From Siphonodentalium dalli (taxonomy: Eukaryota > Mollusca > Scaphopoda > Gadilida > Siphonodentaliidae), in NCBI GenBank assembly GCA_032622095.1, contig CP136061.1, positions 212,318,373 through 212,382,372 of the forward strand: a stretch of 64,000 bases of DNA. The letters run 5' to 3'. Every line of letters begins with the position of its first letter. The first letter of the stretch is position 1. Under the pieces are notes generated by a model. It did no database searches. It was not told the origin of the DNA and saw nothing but the letters and a program-made list of their open reading frames with translations. This document shows positions 12,229 to 24,114 of this stretch, in pieces. A program made the translations under genes and the position numbers.

Positions 12229-12250
12229 ACGCCGGGTAACCCTGTTAGTA
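12218..12250 (+). other. Hairpin terminus present only in duplication copy 1
   Basis: The sequence cagggcaacgccgggtaacc with its flanks forms a short stem-loop next to gttagtag. Copy 2 lacks exactly 50 bases here (attattt... through ...gttagtag). It resumes at tcaatataattatcc, leaving a two-base microhomology (ag) at the junction. Confidence 0.7.
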
Positions 12251-13020
12251 GTCAATATAATTATCCACGTTCGATTAAATCAGGATACTGGTTTTGAAAT
12301 ACAACCCTATAACATCGCGCGGCATCTGTTACTGAGATCGAATAGCAATCGCTATTTAATCGTGAACCCAGATTATACATTGTTTTATATATAATCCTTG
12401 ACATATTGGCTGGGTTTTCAAGCATGGTAGAGAATAATTTTGTGTTCACATTGTTACCATGCGGTATATAAATTGTACAATGGTTATTTCTCAAAATTGG
12501 CATTTCCGATGTTATTTAGATAGCAGTCATCCATCCACATCCACCGAAACCCCAACTCAAACATTTGTGACGAGATTTCTCACGTTTTCTTTGCAGAAAC
12601 TGTCAGAAAAAGCTGAGGCTCCAATGGTGAGTACATTATGTGTATTCGTTCAGCAGCGAAAATTGTATTTTTGGAGCCACCCAAAAATCATTGTGAACAC
12701 GTCTACATATATCATCGAAAGTATCGAATGTTACAAGGCAGGATATTGTAGATGCAACACATTTACATCCACTTCAATCAATATAGTATTGTGCCATTGT
12801 TTCCCGAAATGCTAATGTATTTAAATAGTATAACTACATCAGTGCGGAAGTGAACTTTTAGTGTAAGAATTTCCACATTATAATTTTCCCAATATTCAAC
12901 AATAGTTCCTACTTAAATTGCAATTTCATGTTGATTATAAGAATTAATCTATATAATTTTATTTTAAAGGCATCATGCCGGATCACTAGCTGTTAAAAAG
13001 ATGTATGATGCTTTTACACT

Positions 13021-13712
13021 GTGCGATTACATAGGAAACCGATATTACTCCTTAAAGATGGTTTACCTCTTCATACGAAATGGAGCCATACATTTGCGAC
13101 ACGCGTCCTAATAAAGCGAGAATTATATTTACGAAATTTCGAGTCAGCAACCACAGATTGGAAATTGAAAATGGGAGACACAAACAGCCCACATTACCCG
13201 TTAAAAGAAATAGTATGTACTGTGCGTAAATGTAAACAAATTGAAACAGAATACCCTTTTATATTAGAATGTAGAGCCCACAAATGTATGCGCGATACAT
13301 ATTTTAGGTACATAATCACAGAGTTTCGACATTTTTAAGATACATGTATGACGAATTATGAGAACTTTAGATTTATTATGAAGAATTTTTATACAAGGCA
13401 AAAATATAAAGGAGTAATATCGGCTTCCTGATGCAATCACACAGCCTTTTTATACAAGGCAACCATTAATGTTATTTGTGATACCGCTCGGGATTCCAAT
13501 AAAAGCTAGTTAATTGATGAATTCAATGTTACGATGAAAAGAGAACAAAGAAATTCGTTAGGAAACTACATTGTACGTGTATATGCATATATGTTACTCA
13601 TCTAATATATATAGTTAATTTTTGTAAAATTATATGGTATTTTATTCATGTTTGCAACTGCCCATTTTGGGTGTAATTTGCATTAAAATCTTATCTTATC
13701 TTATCTTATAGC
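13021..13712 (+). mobile_element. LINE 3'-end fragment (C-terminus of ORF2, tail)
   Basis: The frame 13021-13338 encodes 105 residues. The second half, RKCKQIETEYPFILECRAHK followed by CMRDTYFRYI, matches the Cys/His-containing C-terminal segment usual after the reverse transcriptase of animal LINEs (a C-x(n)-E-x-E-Y-x-F-x-L-E-C pattern, then R-x-x-Y-x-x-Y). A non-coding stretch follows. It ends at 13688-13712 in an (atctt)n tail, as expected for a target-primed insertion. The reverse transcriptase itself is absent, so this is a 5'-truncated dead copy. The clade is not assigned. Confidence 0.6.
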
Positions 13713-14091
13713 AATTTTATATAGTTTTCTGTGCATAATCGATGACCACTGTCCGAAAACGCTTCCATCAATTGATATTGATTTTATTTATAATTTTCTG
13801 TTATAATACATATTATCAATTTGGGACAGTTTACAGATCGGGGAAACGTTCGGGTCGTAGCGTCTGGCATCGCCTGATCGTTTCATGACCCCATACTGGT
13901 CATCGTATTATATAAGAAACTGTCGATATAAAACCAATGGTAATTGAAAGAATCGTTTTCGGACAGTTGTCTTCCATCCAATGTTATTAGTGTATACCCC
14001 GAAAACTTTATACAACTTGTTAGAAAGAGATATACCATATGTAAACAAATCGTACGATTTTTCATGCGCGATACTTCGATGATAATACTTG

Positions 14092-14171
14092 GTTGGTTTG
14101 ATATTAGGCCCGATATCAGCCCGAGGTAACCTCACATCGGCCTGAGACCGAAGACCTAATATCAAACCAAC
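14092..14171. mobile_element. Small inverted repeat, 80 bp
   Basis: The 17-bp arms gttggtttgatattagg (14092-14108) and its complement (14155-14171) flank a 46-base centre. The size is that of a short MITE or foldback relic. No target duplication can be called. Confidence 0.6.
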
Positions 14172-15654
14172 AAAGTAATATCATATGTATTAATTAGATC
14201 ATAGTAACTGACAACTCTTGCAAATGAGTGACATCACAAAAATCGACATCTACACATTATCTAGTGAAGTAGATTTAAGGCATGTCGTAAAACCGTATTG
14301 CTCGGAAATGAAATGTCGTAAAATGATATTATTATTATTATTATTGGTGGTGTCGTAACAGGCCGTTCTGGTCACAAATGTCATATCTGATTAATAAACT
14401 CCTTTATTGTAGAACCGAGAAAAACGCAGTTGTCTCAGCAGCTCGGAAGACACTAGCTCACTGTTCGGCTGTCTTTTTGACAGTGACTGATGGTGCGTAT
14501 ATCATTATAACCCCCACTAACATTCACTTAAACCCGGGGTATGTCGTGTTCCTAGCTACAAGTAACGATGCAGATGAATCATACAAGTTGCCATAGGTTT
14601 TTTTTTAGTTCATGCGAGAAGACCTCTAAAGCTAGGATGCCGTTGATCAGTTTGTGTTTTTAGCATACTAATAATTAGTTATTGATATAGCGCAGCTAAT
14701 ATAGACATACTCAGGTGCGCTTCACAACAGGAGAACTATAGAAATATACAATCAATATACCTTCGTTAACAAATACATTTTCAATAGTGTTTTGAAAATT
14801 ATACACACACTGCATAATTTCTACATCAAGATCATTATATAGATGACCTAATTGCGTTGCCAGTTGTGTGCACTGGAACAATATCAGAGTGGTAGGCTGG
14901 ACCCATCTTGCGAATGCACTTATATGTTAAAAATCAGAATGTTGGACACATTTGTATATTTTCCAGGAAGTCATAGTGACGTCATGTGAATACAGAAATA
15001 TGTCAATATTTAGCTAATTGTTTAACAAAACGAGTCGCCATGTTCTGTATTGTTTGAAGCGTGTTCATGTTCTCATTTCAAAGACTAGTTGGTAAGACAT
15101 GTATGATAAGAGTGGTTGAGCGAATTAGCGACGGATAATGTTCTTAGGATAGGTGATTTCTGATTTGCTTAATAACTGCTTTCTTGAAAATATTTTGACA
15201 TGTAAATTATTATCCACAAACAGACCAAGGTCCATTACATTTTCAATCGTTTTCACGTAGGGTAATTATGCTGAAACATACACATACTAATCAGAATAAT
15301 TGTAATTACAGTTGAATATAATTAAAGCAAACATTGGTTAAGAACTGGTTACATTAGCTTTCAATTAAACGGCATCGCCGATGATGATTCATTCTTAAAT
15401 TTCATATGAATATATAGATAATTACAAACAGTTATTTGCAGAATGAAGCATGTTGAGATTGACAAGTCACATATATGAATCGTGTAAGCAAGCACTGCCG
15501 CAAAATATTTGGTGTATACCGGAAAAGGAAATTATTTTCATTAAGTGTTGTGCAGGCGAAACAGTCTTCGTGCAAGTGGTTAATGTGTTCACAAGCGTGT
15601 GTGTACCGTATATAGCGGACCACATGAAGTGACTCCTCCCTCCCTTAATGATGT

Positions 15655-15940
15655 TGTTGTTTATTGTTGTTTATTATGGTTTATCGTCGTTCTAGCCGCT
15701 AGGCCACACACGACGTTGTCAATTTTACGGGTGGAGGAAGACCACTCAGAGGCTTAATTTCACCGGGAAATTGTTCCACTGCGTGTAGAAACCACCGACA
15801 CCCGGAAAGCAACTGACAAACTTGCCCAGATACACGATTCCGATCCCTATGATGGGGTTCGAACCAGCTTCGTCAGCGCTGGACGGCCTGTGACGCCGCA
15901 AATTCACCTGGCACTCTACCGACTGGACCACCGCCCCCTC
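15655..15940 (-). mobile_element. tRNA-derived SINE
   Basis: Read on the minus strand, the head GGGGGCGGTGGTCCAGTCGG plus GTAGAGTG supplies an A-box-like promoter. GCTGGTTCGAACCCC (15854-15867 region) supplies a B box. A central domain with gggtgtcggtggtttct follows. The tail reads cctagcggctagaacgacg and runs into a short-repeat end. The tail closely matches the LINE-type tail at 53281-53325, suggesting the SINE borrows that LINE's machinery. The sequence is not a functional tRNA because the body continues far beyond the tRNA-like head. The minus-strand open frame here is incidental. Confidence 0.8.
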
Positions 15941-18094
15941 ACTTTATGAAGATCAAACTTGTTTTTAAAAGTCGATACACCTGGATACATAGGAGATAAT
16001 ACACGGCTGATTTAAGACATTTGTTGCAAAGGTTTTAGAACGGTTCTTTGTTACCAAAACCAACTATATACATGTATGTATATTTGCATGTATCGCCCCC
16101 TTTAATGGCGAATATATGATTTTGGGCAAAAAGTTGCTGAACGTCCATTGTTTTCAATACCAATTCGCCATGTGCCCTACTCAGAAATAATTTCGTTTAT
16201 GCAGAACTATTTAGTTTATGGAGGACCCGTAGTCTACCAAAATACCAACACAAAACACATCCATTGCATCGTTTTGTAAATGTGCATGATTAGTATCCGA
16301 ATCGGGAATCCTGGCTTCGCCCTTATTATCGGTACGCCGTTTTAGCTAGTTTCCCATCAGTTCTCGACCGATATTTGCAACTCGATTGTGCCTCAAGGCC
16401 ATGCTGGAAGTAAGTCGCCCCGTAGTTGACCATCGACCGATCGCTCATCCATTCCAAGGACGAAATCCCCAACAACCGATGTGGAAAACATCAGTATACA
16501 CATCCGTGGTGTAACCTGGACTGACCGAGTCCTGACTTCATAGACATGAACTTTTCAAAAACATCCACTCGTCGCACGAATCCGAACGTCCTTTATACGC
16601 CATTGATAATTCACGATGCATGTTACGCGTTTTAATCAAATGACAGATTCATATGTGCCATTTATTGGTACAAGTTTACCATCGTTCTGCCTCTCCTAAC
16701 GCGCGCATATTAGCCAAACCTTCGCGCTTCTCGCTGTAAGCACCAGTACCTACCCCCTCCGCGGTATAACCTGAACTAACCAAGTGCTGGCCTTCATGGA
16801 CATGAACTTTTTTCTGTCCGAAATGTCAACCCGTCTGCGACTTCTGTGCTCTCGATTACAGACGTACCAGTATACGCCATCGCGTTATAACCTGGACTGA
16901 CTTAGGTCCTGATTCCAACCGACCCCCATCCATTCCGTGGACGAAAACCACAACAAACGATGTCGGAAGTATTAGTATACACCTCCGTGGTGTAACCTGG
17001 ACTGACCAAGTCCTGACTGTTCATAGACATGAACTTCTTAAAACAGTTTTAACTCGTCGCGGTTTCTGCGCTCACGGTACCGGTGAATCCGAACTTGCTC
17101 TGTATGCCATAGACAATGCATGAACGATGCGGGTAACGCATTGTTGATAAAAACTATACGATTCGAAAATGCCATTTATTCAAAAATCATCAATACGCAC
17201 CACCGCGGTGTAACATGGACCAACCAACTACTTGTGGATCACAGACATGAACTTGTTCTGTCCGAGATGTCAATCGGTCCGCGGCTTCTGCGCTCGCGGG
17301 CACCGACGTATCGGTAAACGCCACCGCTGTATAACCTGGACTGACTAAGTCTTGACTTCCATCGACCAGTCATCCATTCCGTGGACGAAAAACCCAACAA
17401 TCAATGTTGGAAGTATCAGTGGTGTAACCTGGTCAGTTACAACTCCGTTGTGTAACCTGGATTGACCAAGTCCAGACTATTAAAGGCACAGATGACCTTC
17501 GCTGTCAATATGATGTTAAAATAGTAACACCCATTAAAACAGCAATAAACAGGAAGAATATTAAAATATAGACATATTTTGTGCTTATATCAATCATGTA
17601 CGTCTCTTGTGTTAATCCTTCCGATGTTCAGGGACGACTTTATTTTGTGGAGTGGGTGCAGGATCCCGTACGATTCACCGCCGAATTGCGAACATCTGAT
17701 CAAGTTCCTCCGGGGCAGATTGAAGCGGCGATTTTCTATTTTTTCTCCTCTTGTGTTATTTAATCACCCAATCACGAAACCCACCGTTTCCCGCGCAATT
17801 TAATTATGTTAACTCGTGTCACTAAGACAAATGTTTTTCTCTACACTGCGAAACGCGAAAAACTAATAATCCCGTCAACGGAACGTATCAGAAACACGTG
17901 CGCAAATCGACGTTGTTGGCATTCTGGACAAAAGTAGATGATTGTCACATTCTTCCAGATTGGATAATGCTTGAGCACTCACTGATCAAGTTGTGCTGAT
18001 TCACTAAATTGGCACACAGTGTGCCTTTAGAAAGTAACAAAATATTATATACTGTTAAACGTTAAACAGGCAGTTTTTTTTGGTAAAAATTAGT

Positions 18095-19735
18095 GACGCG
18101 ACCCGGTCCTAACTCAGAGAGTGACACTATGGCATGTTCAAACCTCACCATTAAATCCCTCGTTTCATGAAATGCTTAAAGACATAGTATGTACTTGTTC
18201 GGGTGTGTGAAACTGATGTTAGTATTTTGGCGCTATGCCGACTGGAGAAATGTAACATTTTACTAACTTCACCGAAAATCTCAAGCAAATCGACCGTACT
18301 ACTCCATAGAAAACATCGTCTGAACTACGCTCAATTGTAAATATTTACTACTCGATTCGGGACGCATCTATTTGCGATAAACTAACGAAAATGATTTCGC
18401 CGTCTGTAGTCACGCATTAATTAAGATATAATAACGGTGTGTGTTGCCAATTTGGATGTAATATTTGAAAAAAATTACTAATTTGAACAAGTTTATTCTC
18501 CATTTCTATTTGATCACCCCTACCGGAGTGTTTCACATCACTTTAATATACATTGAGAGGAAGTTTGTATCCTTGGTATATCCGCTCCGCCAATTTTGAA
18601 CCACATCTAATTGGTACTAATTTGCGATAAAATGTTTTATCCCGGCGTTCTGGTGCCATCCTGTCACCAACCACTGGCTGCTGCTACGACGCCTGTATAA
18701 TCCCACGCCATTATATTCCAAGGTGATGATTATATAAATTGGTGAAAATCGGCTACAAAATTCTTATGAATGTTATGGTCTCCTTACCTCCCCATCCATG
18801 ATCCAAACGGCATCGCTGTGGGGTCTATATACCTCACCATTATATTCATAGAATAATGTGCATCAATTTGGTAAAAATCGGCGCAAAAAAATATTTGTAT
18901 CAATGACGGTGCCCCTCTCCATTCCCACGAAAGACGACACTAGCCCATTGTTGCACTGAGCGTAGCTCGTCCTTGTCTCCCTGCCTTCAGTTTATTTGTG
19001 TTCCGAATGGCATATTTCAAGGGTACTCGCTCAATGTTTAACACATTTTCTTTCGATGGTTTATTACATTAAATTATTATTGACGTTTTAGTGATTCGAA
19101 CCTGATTTCAAAATTGGCAAAACACTTTGCATTAAATCCATAAGCAGTAACGGTTGTCCCATCTAGAGTTCACCCCGAATATACGAATATTAGTGACGAT
19201 CGGGTGAGAGATGTGAAATGTAGGGTGTGCTAATGGAAATTGTTAACGGACGCACACACGCAGGGAACAATTGACGATGGACGCACGTTCAGCTAAAAAT
19301 TATAACGTCTGAAGAGCGTGCAGTTGTAAATAAATAAATGCTTCTTTATTTGTGGGACGAATTAATCGCGATAAACAAAATGACAATCACTCAGACAAGG
19401 TGAGAAAAATCCATGTATATGATTGACGTTTCGATGTGTTATTTGGATGTACAATTTGTGAGAATACGTGTATCGTGAGCAAGAGTAGTCTCTGTTTCCA
19501 CCATATGTCCATAGCAGATGATTTCAAATCACTTTAACATGTTCTCTGTTTCCACCAAATGTCCATAGCAGATGATTTCAAATCACTTTAACATGTTCTC
19601 TGTTTCCACCATATGTCCATAGCAGATGATTTCAAATCACTTTAACAGGATTCTCTGTTTCCACCATATGTCCACAGCAGATGATTTCAAATCACTTTAA
19701 CAGGATTCTCTGTTTCCACCATATGTCCATAGCAG
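18095..19735 (+). mobile_element. Copy 2 of the Helitron-like element, 3' end deleted
   Basis: Same content as 10560-12250, but truncated within the fifth 54-bp unit. The terminal hairpin and the last half unit are missing. As it stands it lacks the 3' signal that a Helitron transposase would need. Confidence 0.5.
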
Positions 19736-20504
19736 TCAATATAATTATCCACGTTCGATTAAATCAGGATACTGGTTTTGAAATACAACCCTATAACATC
19801 GCGCGGCATCTGTTACTGAGATCGAATAGCAATCGCTATTTAATCGTGAACCCAGATTATATATTGTTTTATATATAATCCTTGACATATTGGCTGGGTT
19901 TTCAAGCATGGTAGAGAATAATTTTGTGTTCACATTGTTACCATGCGGTATATAAATTGTACAATGGTTATTTCTCAAAATTGGCATTTCCGATGTTATT
20001 TAGATAGCAGTCATCCATCCACATCCACCGAAACCCCAACTCAAACATTTGTGACGAGATTTCTCACGTTTTCTTTGCAGAAACTGTCAGAAAAAGCTGA
20101 GGCTCCAATGGTGAGTACATTATGTGTATTCGTTCAGCAGCGAAAATTGTATTTTTGGAGCCACCCAAAAATCAGTGTGAACACGTCTACATATATCATC
20201 GAAAGTATCGAATGTTACAAGGCAGGATATTGTAGATGCAACACATTTACATCCACTTCAATCAATATAGTATTGTGCCATTGTTTCCCGAAATGCTAAT
20301 GTATTTAAATAGTATAACTACATCAGTGCGGAAGTGAACTTTTAGTGTAAGAATTTCCACATTATAATTTTCCCAATATTCAACAATAGTTCCTACTTAA
20401 ATTGCAATTTCATGTTGATTATAAGAATTAATCTATATAATTTTATTTTAAAGGCATCATGCCGGATCACTAGCTGTTAAAAAGATGTATGATGCTTTTA
20501 CACT

Positions 20505-21196
20505 GTGCGATTACATAGGAAACCGATATTACTCCTTAAAGATGGTTTACCTCTTCATACGAAATGGAGCCATACATTTGCGACACGCGTCCTAATAAAG
20601 CGAGAATTATATTTACGAAATTTCGAGTCAGCAACCACAGATTGGAAATTGAAAATGGGAGACACAAACAGCCCACATTACCCGTTAAAAGAAATAGTAT
20701 GTACTGTGCGTAAATGTAAACAAATTGAAACAGAATACCCTTTTATATTAGAATGTAGAGCCCACAAATGTATGCACGATACATATTTTAGGTACATAAT
20801 CACAGAGTTTCGACATTTTTAAGATACATGTATGACGAATTATGAGAACTTTAGATTTATTATGAAGAATTTTTATACAAGGCAAAAATATAAAGGAGTA
20901 ATATCGGCTTCCTGATGCAATCACACAGCCTTTTTATACAAGGCAACCATTAATGTTATTTGTGATACCGCTCGGGATTCCAATAAAAGCTAGTTAATTA
21001 ATGAATTCAATGTTACGATGAAAAGAGAACAAAGAAATTCGTTAGGAAACTACATTGTACGTGTATATGCATATATGTTACTCATCTAATATATATAGTT
21101 AATTTTTGTAAAATTATATGGTATTTTATTCATGTTTGCAACTGCCCATTTTGGGTGTAATTTGCATTAAAATCTTATCTTATCTTATCTTATAGC
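20505..21196 (+). mobile_element. Copy 2 of the LINE 3'-end fragment
   Basis: Duplicate of 13021-13712. The frame is still open for 105 codons with one arginine-to-histidine change (cgc to cac at about 20776). The (atctt)n tail is at 21172-21195. The frame survives because the duplication is young, not because it is selected. Confidence 0.6.
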
Positions 21197-23138
21197 AATT
21201 TTATATAGTTTTCTGTGCATAATCGATGACCACTGTCCGAAAACGCTTCCATCAATTGATATTGATTTTATTTATAATTTTCTGTTATAATACATATTAT
21301 CAATTTGGGACAGTTTACAGATCGGGGAAACGTTCGGGTCGTAGCGTCTGGCATCGCCTGATCGTTTCATGACCCCATACTGGTCATCGTATTATATAAG
21401 AAACTGTCGATATAAAACCAATGGTAATTGAAAGAATCGTTTCCGGACAGTTGTCTTCCATCCAATGTTATTAGTGTATACCCCGAAAACTTTATACAAC
21501 TTGTTAGAAAGAGATATACCATATGTAAACAAATCGTACGATTTTTCATGCGCGATACTTCGATGATAATACTTGGTTGGTTTGATATTAGGCCCGATAT
21601 CAGCCCGAGGTAACCTCACATCGGCCTGAGACCGAAGACCTAATATCAAACCAACAAAGTAATATCATATGTATTAATTAGATCATAGTAACTGACAACT
21701 CTTGCAAATGAGTGACATCACAAAAATCGACATCTACACATTATCTAGTGAAGTAGATTTAAGGCATGTCGTAAAACCGTATTGCTCGGAAATGAAATGT
21801 CGTAAAATGATATTATTATTATTATTATTGGTGGTGTCGTAACAGGCCGTTCTGGTCACAAATGTCATATCTGATTAATAAACTCCTTTATTGTAGAACC
21901 GAGAAAAACGCAGTTGTCTCAGCAGCTCGGAAGACACTAGCTCACTGTTCGGATGTCTTTTTGACAGTGACTGATGGTGCGTATATCATTATAACCCCCA
22001 CTAACATTCACTTAAACCCGGGGTATGTCGTGTTCCTAGCTACAAGTAACGATGCAGATGAATCATACAAGTTGCCATAGGTTTTTTTTTAGTTCATGCG
22101 AGAAGACCTCTAAAGCTAGGATGCCGTTGATCAGTTTGTGTTTTTAGCATACTAATAATTAGTTATTGATATAGCGCAGCTAATATAGACATACTCAGGT
22201 GCGCTTCACAACAGGAGAACTATAGAAATATACAATCAATATACCTTCGTTAACAAATACATTTTCAATAGTGTTTTGAAAATTATACACACACTGCATA
22301 ATTTCTACATCAAGATCATTATATAGATGACCTAATTGCGTTGCCAGTTGTGTGCACTGGAACAATATCAGAGTGGTAGGCTGGACCCATCTTGCGAATG
22401 CACTTATATGTTAAAAATCAGAATGTTGGACACATTTGTATATTTTCCAGGAAGTCATAGTGACGTCATGTGAATACAGAAATATGTCAATATTTAGCTA
22501 ATTGTTTAACAAAACGAGTCGCCATGTTCTGTATTGTTTGAAGCGTGTTCATGTTCTCATTTCAAAGACTAGTTGGTAAGACATGTATGATAAGAGTGGT
22601 TGAGCGAATTAGCGACGGATAATGTTCTTAGGATAGGTGATTTCTGATTTGCTTAATAACTGCTTTCTTGAAAATATTTTGACATGTAAATTATTATCCA
22701 CAAACAGACCAAGGTCCATTACATTTTCAATCGTTTTCACGTAGGGTAATTATGCTGAAACATACACATACTAATCAGAATAATTGTAATTACAGTTGAA
22801 TATAATTAAAGCAAACATTGGTTAAGAACTGGTTACATTAGCTTTCAATTAAACGGCATCGCCGATGATGATTCATTCTTAAATTTCATATGAATATATA
22901 GATAATTACAAACAGTTATTTGCAGAATGAAGCATGTTGAGATTGACAAGTCACATATATGAATCGTGTAAGCAAGCACTGCCGCAAAATATTTGGTGTA
23001 TACCGGAAAAGGAAATTATTTTCATTAAGTGTTGTGCAGGCGAAACAGTCTTCGTGCAAGTGGTTAATGTGTTCACAAGCGTGTGTGTACCGTATATAGC
23101 GGACCACATGAAGTGACTCCTCCCTCCCTTAATGATGT

Positions 23139-23424
23139 TGTTGTTTATTGTTGTTTATTATGGTTTATCGTCGTTCTAGCCGCTAGGCCACACACGACGT
23201 TGTCAATTTTACGGGTGGAGGAAGACCACGCAGAGGCTTAATTTCACCGGGAAATTGTTCCACTGCGTGTAGAAACCACCGACCCCCGGAAAGCAACTGA
23301 CAAACTTGCCCAGATACACGATTCCGATCCCTATGATGGGGTTCGAACCAGCTTCGTCAGCGCTGGACGGCCTGTGACGCCGCAAATTCACCTGGCACTC
23401 TACCGACTGGACCACCGCCCCCTC
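23139..23424 (-). mobile_element. Copy 2 of the tRNA-derived SINE
   Basis: Duplicate of 15655-15940, with an A-box-like head, the B box GGTTCGAACCC and the same tail. It differs by two substitutions (near 23229 and 23284). Confidence 0.8.
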
Positions 23425-23530
23425 ACTTTATGAAGATCAAACTTGTTTTTAAAAGTCGATACACCTGGATACATAGGAGATAATACACGGCTGATTTAAG
23501 ACATTTGTTGCAAAGGTTTTAGAACGGTTC

Positions 23531-24114
23531 TAGTGAAAGGGATCATGTGCATTTTATGAACATTTTATTAAATGGTTGAAGTGTGTTTGATGTTCAAAAT
23601 TAGGGCACAGTCGATACCTATCTCCCCTGTAAATTTCAGTTATAGATATGAAATTTTATCGATTAATAATTTATTATTGTGTATTGTGCATTTCCACAGC
23701 TTATGTACTAGTTTGTAATGTCCGACGAACGTGTATATGTTTCAATGACAAGTTACATCAATCCCGTGTTGGAGGAGAGACTTGATTTATGACGTGTGTT
23801 CCTTGCCCTGCATAACGAAAGACACAAACTGAATCAGGCTCAGAGAACCATTGACCTTCACGTTTATTGAACCCTTGTCTTTTTCAGTAGAAATGTTCAG
23901 GTCTGAAGATGTGGGAACTACTTGGTGACCGTTAGCTGCAGCATGTGCTTATTCACGAAGACTCAGTATTACCACCAGTGTATTGAACTCAATACGTCAC
24001 CATTAGAATGAAATAAATTCTTCATCTCAAGCATGTTTGTTCTTTCCTACTGTACTATATATGTGTTATTCCTGTTTGTACGATTTGTTATGTAAACAAT
24101 AGCCAGGTTCTGTA
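23531..24114. other. No feature seen
   Basis: Unique AT-rich sequence between the end of the segmental duplication and the Helitron-related fragment. No domain-bearing frame on either strand. Confidence 0.5.

Larger units (their letters stand above)
10560..12250 (+). mobile_element. Helitron-like non-autonomous element with minisatellite core
   Basis: The block runs from a dispersed-repeat segment (about 10638-11030, shared with four other loci) to a 3' terminus at about 12250. Just before the end lie five 54-55-bp tandem units. The end itself reads acagggcaacgccgggtaac followed by cctgttagtag. It can form a hairpin (ACAGGG/CCCTGT, or the inner CGGC/GCCG type) a few bases before a CTAGT-like end. 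A second terminus of the same kind is at 38100-38135. Hairpin plus CTRR-like end plus central tandem repeats is the pattern of short Helitron-related elements described in bivalves. The left boundary is a guess and no Rep/helicase gene is present. Confidence 0.5.
8510..16046. repeat. Tandem segmental duplication, copy 1 (7537 bp)
   Basis: The block starting ctttgttaccaaaaccaac is repeated in full at 16047-23530. I see about 17 substitutions by eye plus two length changes: three bases in an ATA run near 10890, and 50 bases near 12200 missing from copy 2. The junction at 16046/16047 is a clean head-to-tail join of 'agaacggttc' to 'tttgttacc' with no inserted sequence. The unit holds no host gene I can support. 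It contains a higher-order minisatellite, a Helitron-like element, a LINE 3' fragment, a small inverted repeat and a SINE, each listed separately. Confidence 0.95.
16047..23530. repeat. Tandem segmental duplication, copy 2 (7484 bp)
   Basis: Head-to-tail repeat of 8510-16046, near-identical throughout and ending at 'agaacggttc' before unique sequence (tagtgaaaggg) at 23531. It contains the same sub-features shifted by 7537 bases (left part), 7534 (middle) and 7484 (from the minisatellite onward). These are the minisatellite region at about 16420-17490, the 54-bp units at 19489-19735, the LINE fragment, the small inverted repeat at 21576-21655 and the SINE. It differs by losing the Helitron-like hairpin terminus. 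Confidence 0.95.

Noticed and set aside
12459-12815. A 118-codon frame present in both duplication copies
   Set aside because: It survives because the duplication is recent. No domain, and cysteines are scattered without a recognised spacing.
13688-13712. The (atctt)n run as a stand-alone microsatellite
   Set aside because: It directly follows a LINE C-terminal fragment and 3' UTR, so it is better read as the element's tail.
15840-15940. A tRNA gene on the minus strand
   Set aside because: The A and B boxes are there, but the sequence continues into a SINE body and tail and the cloverleaf is not complete.
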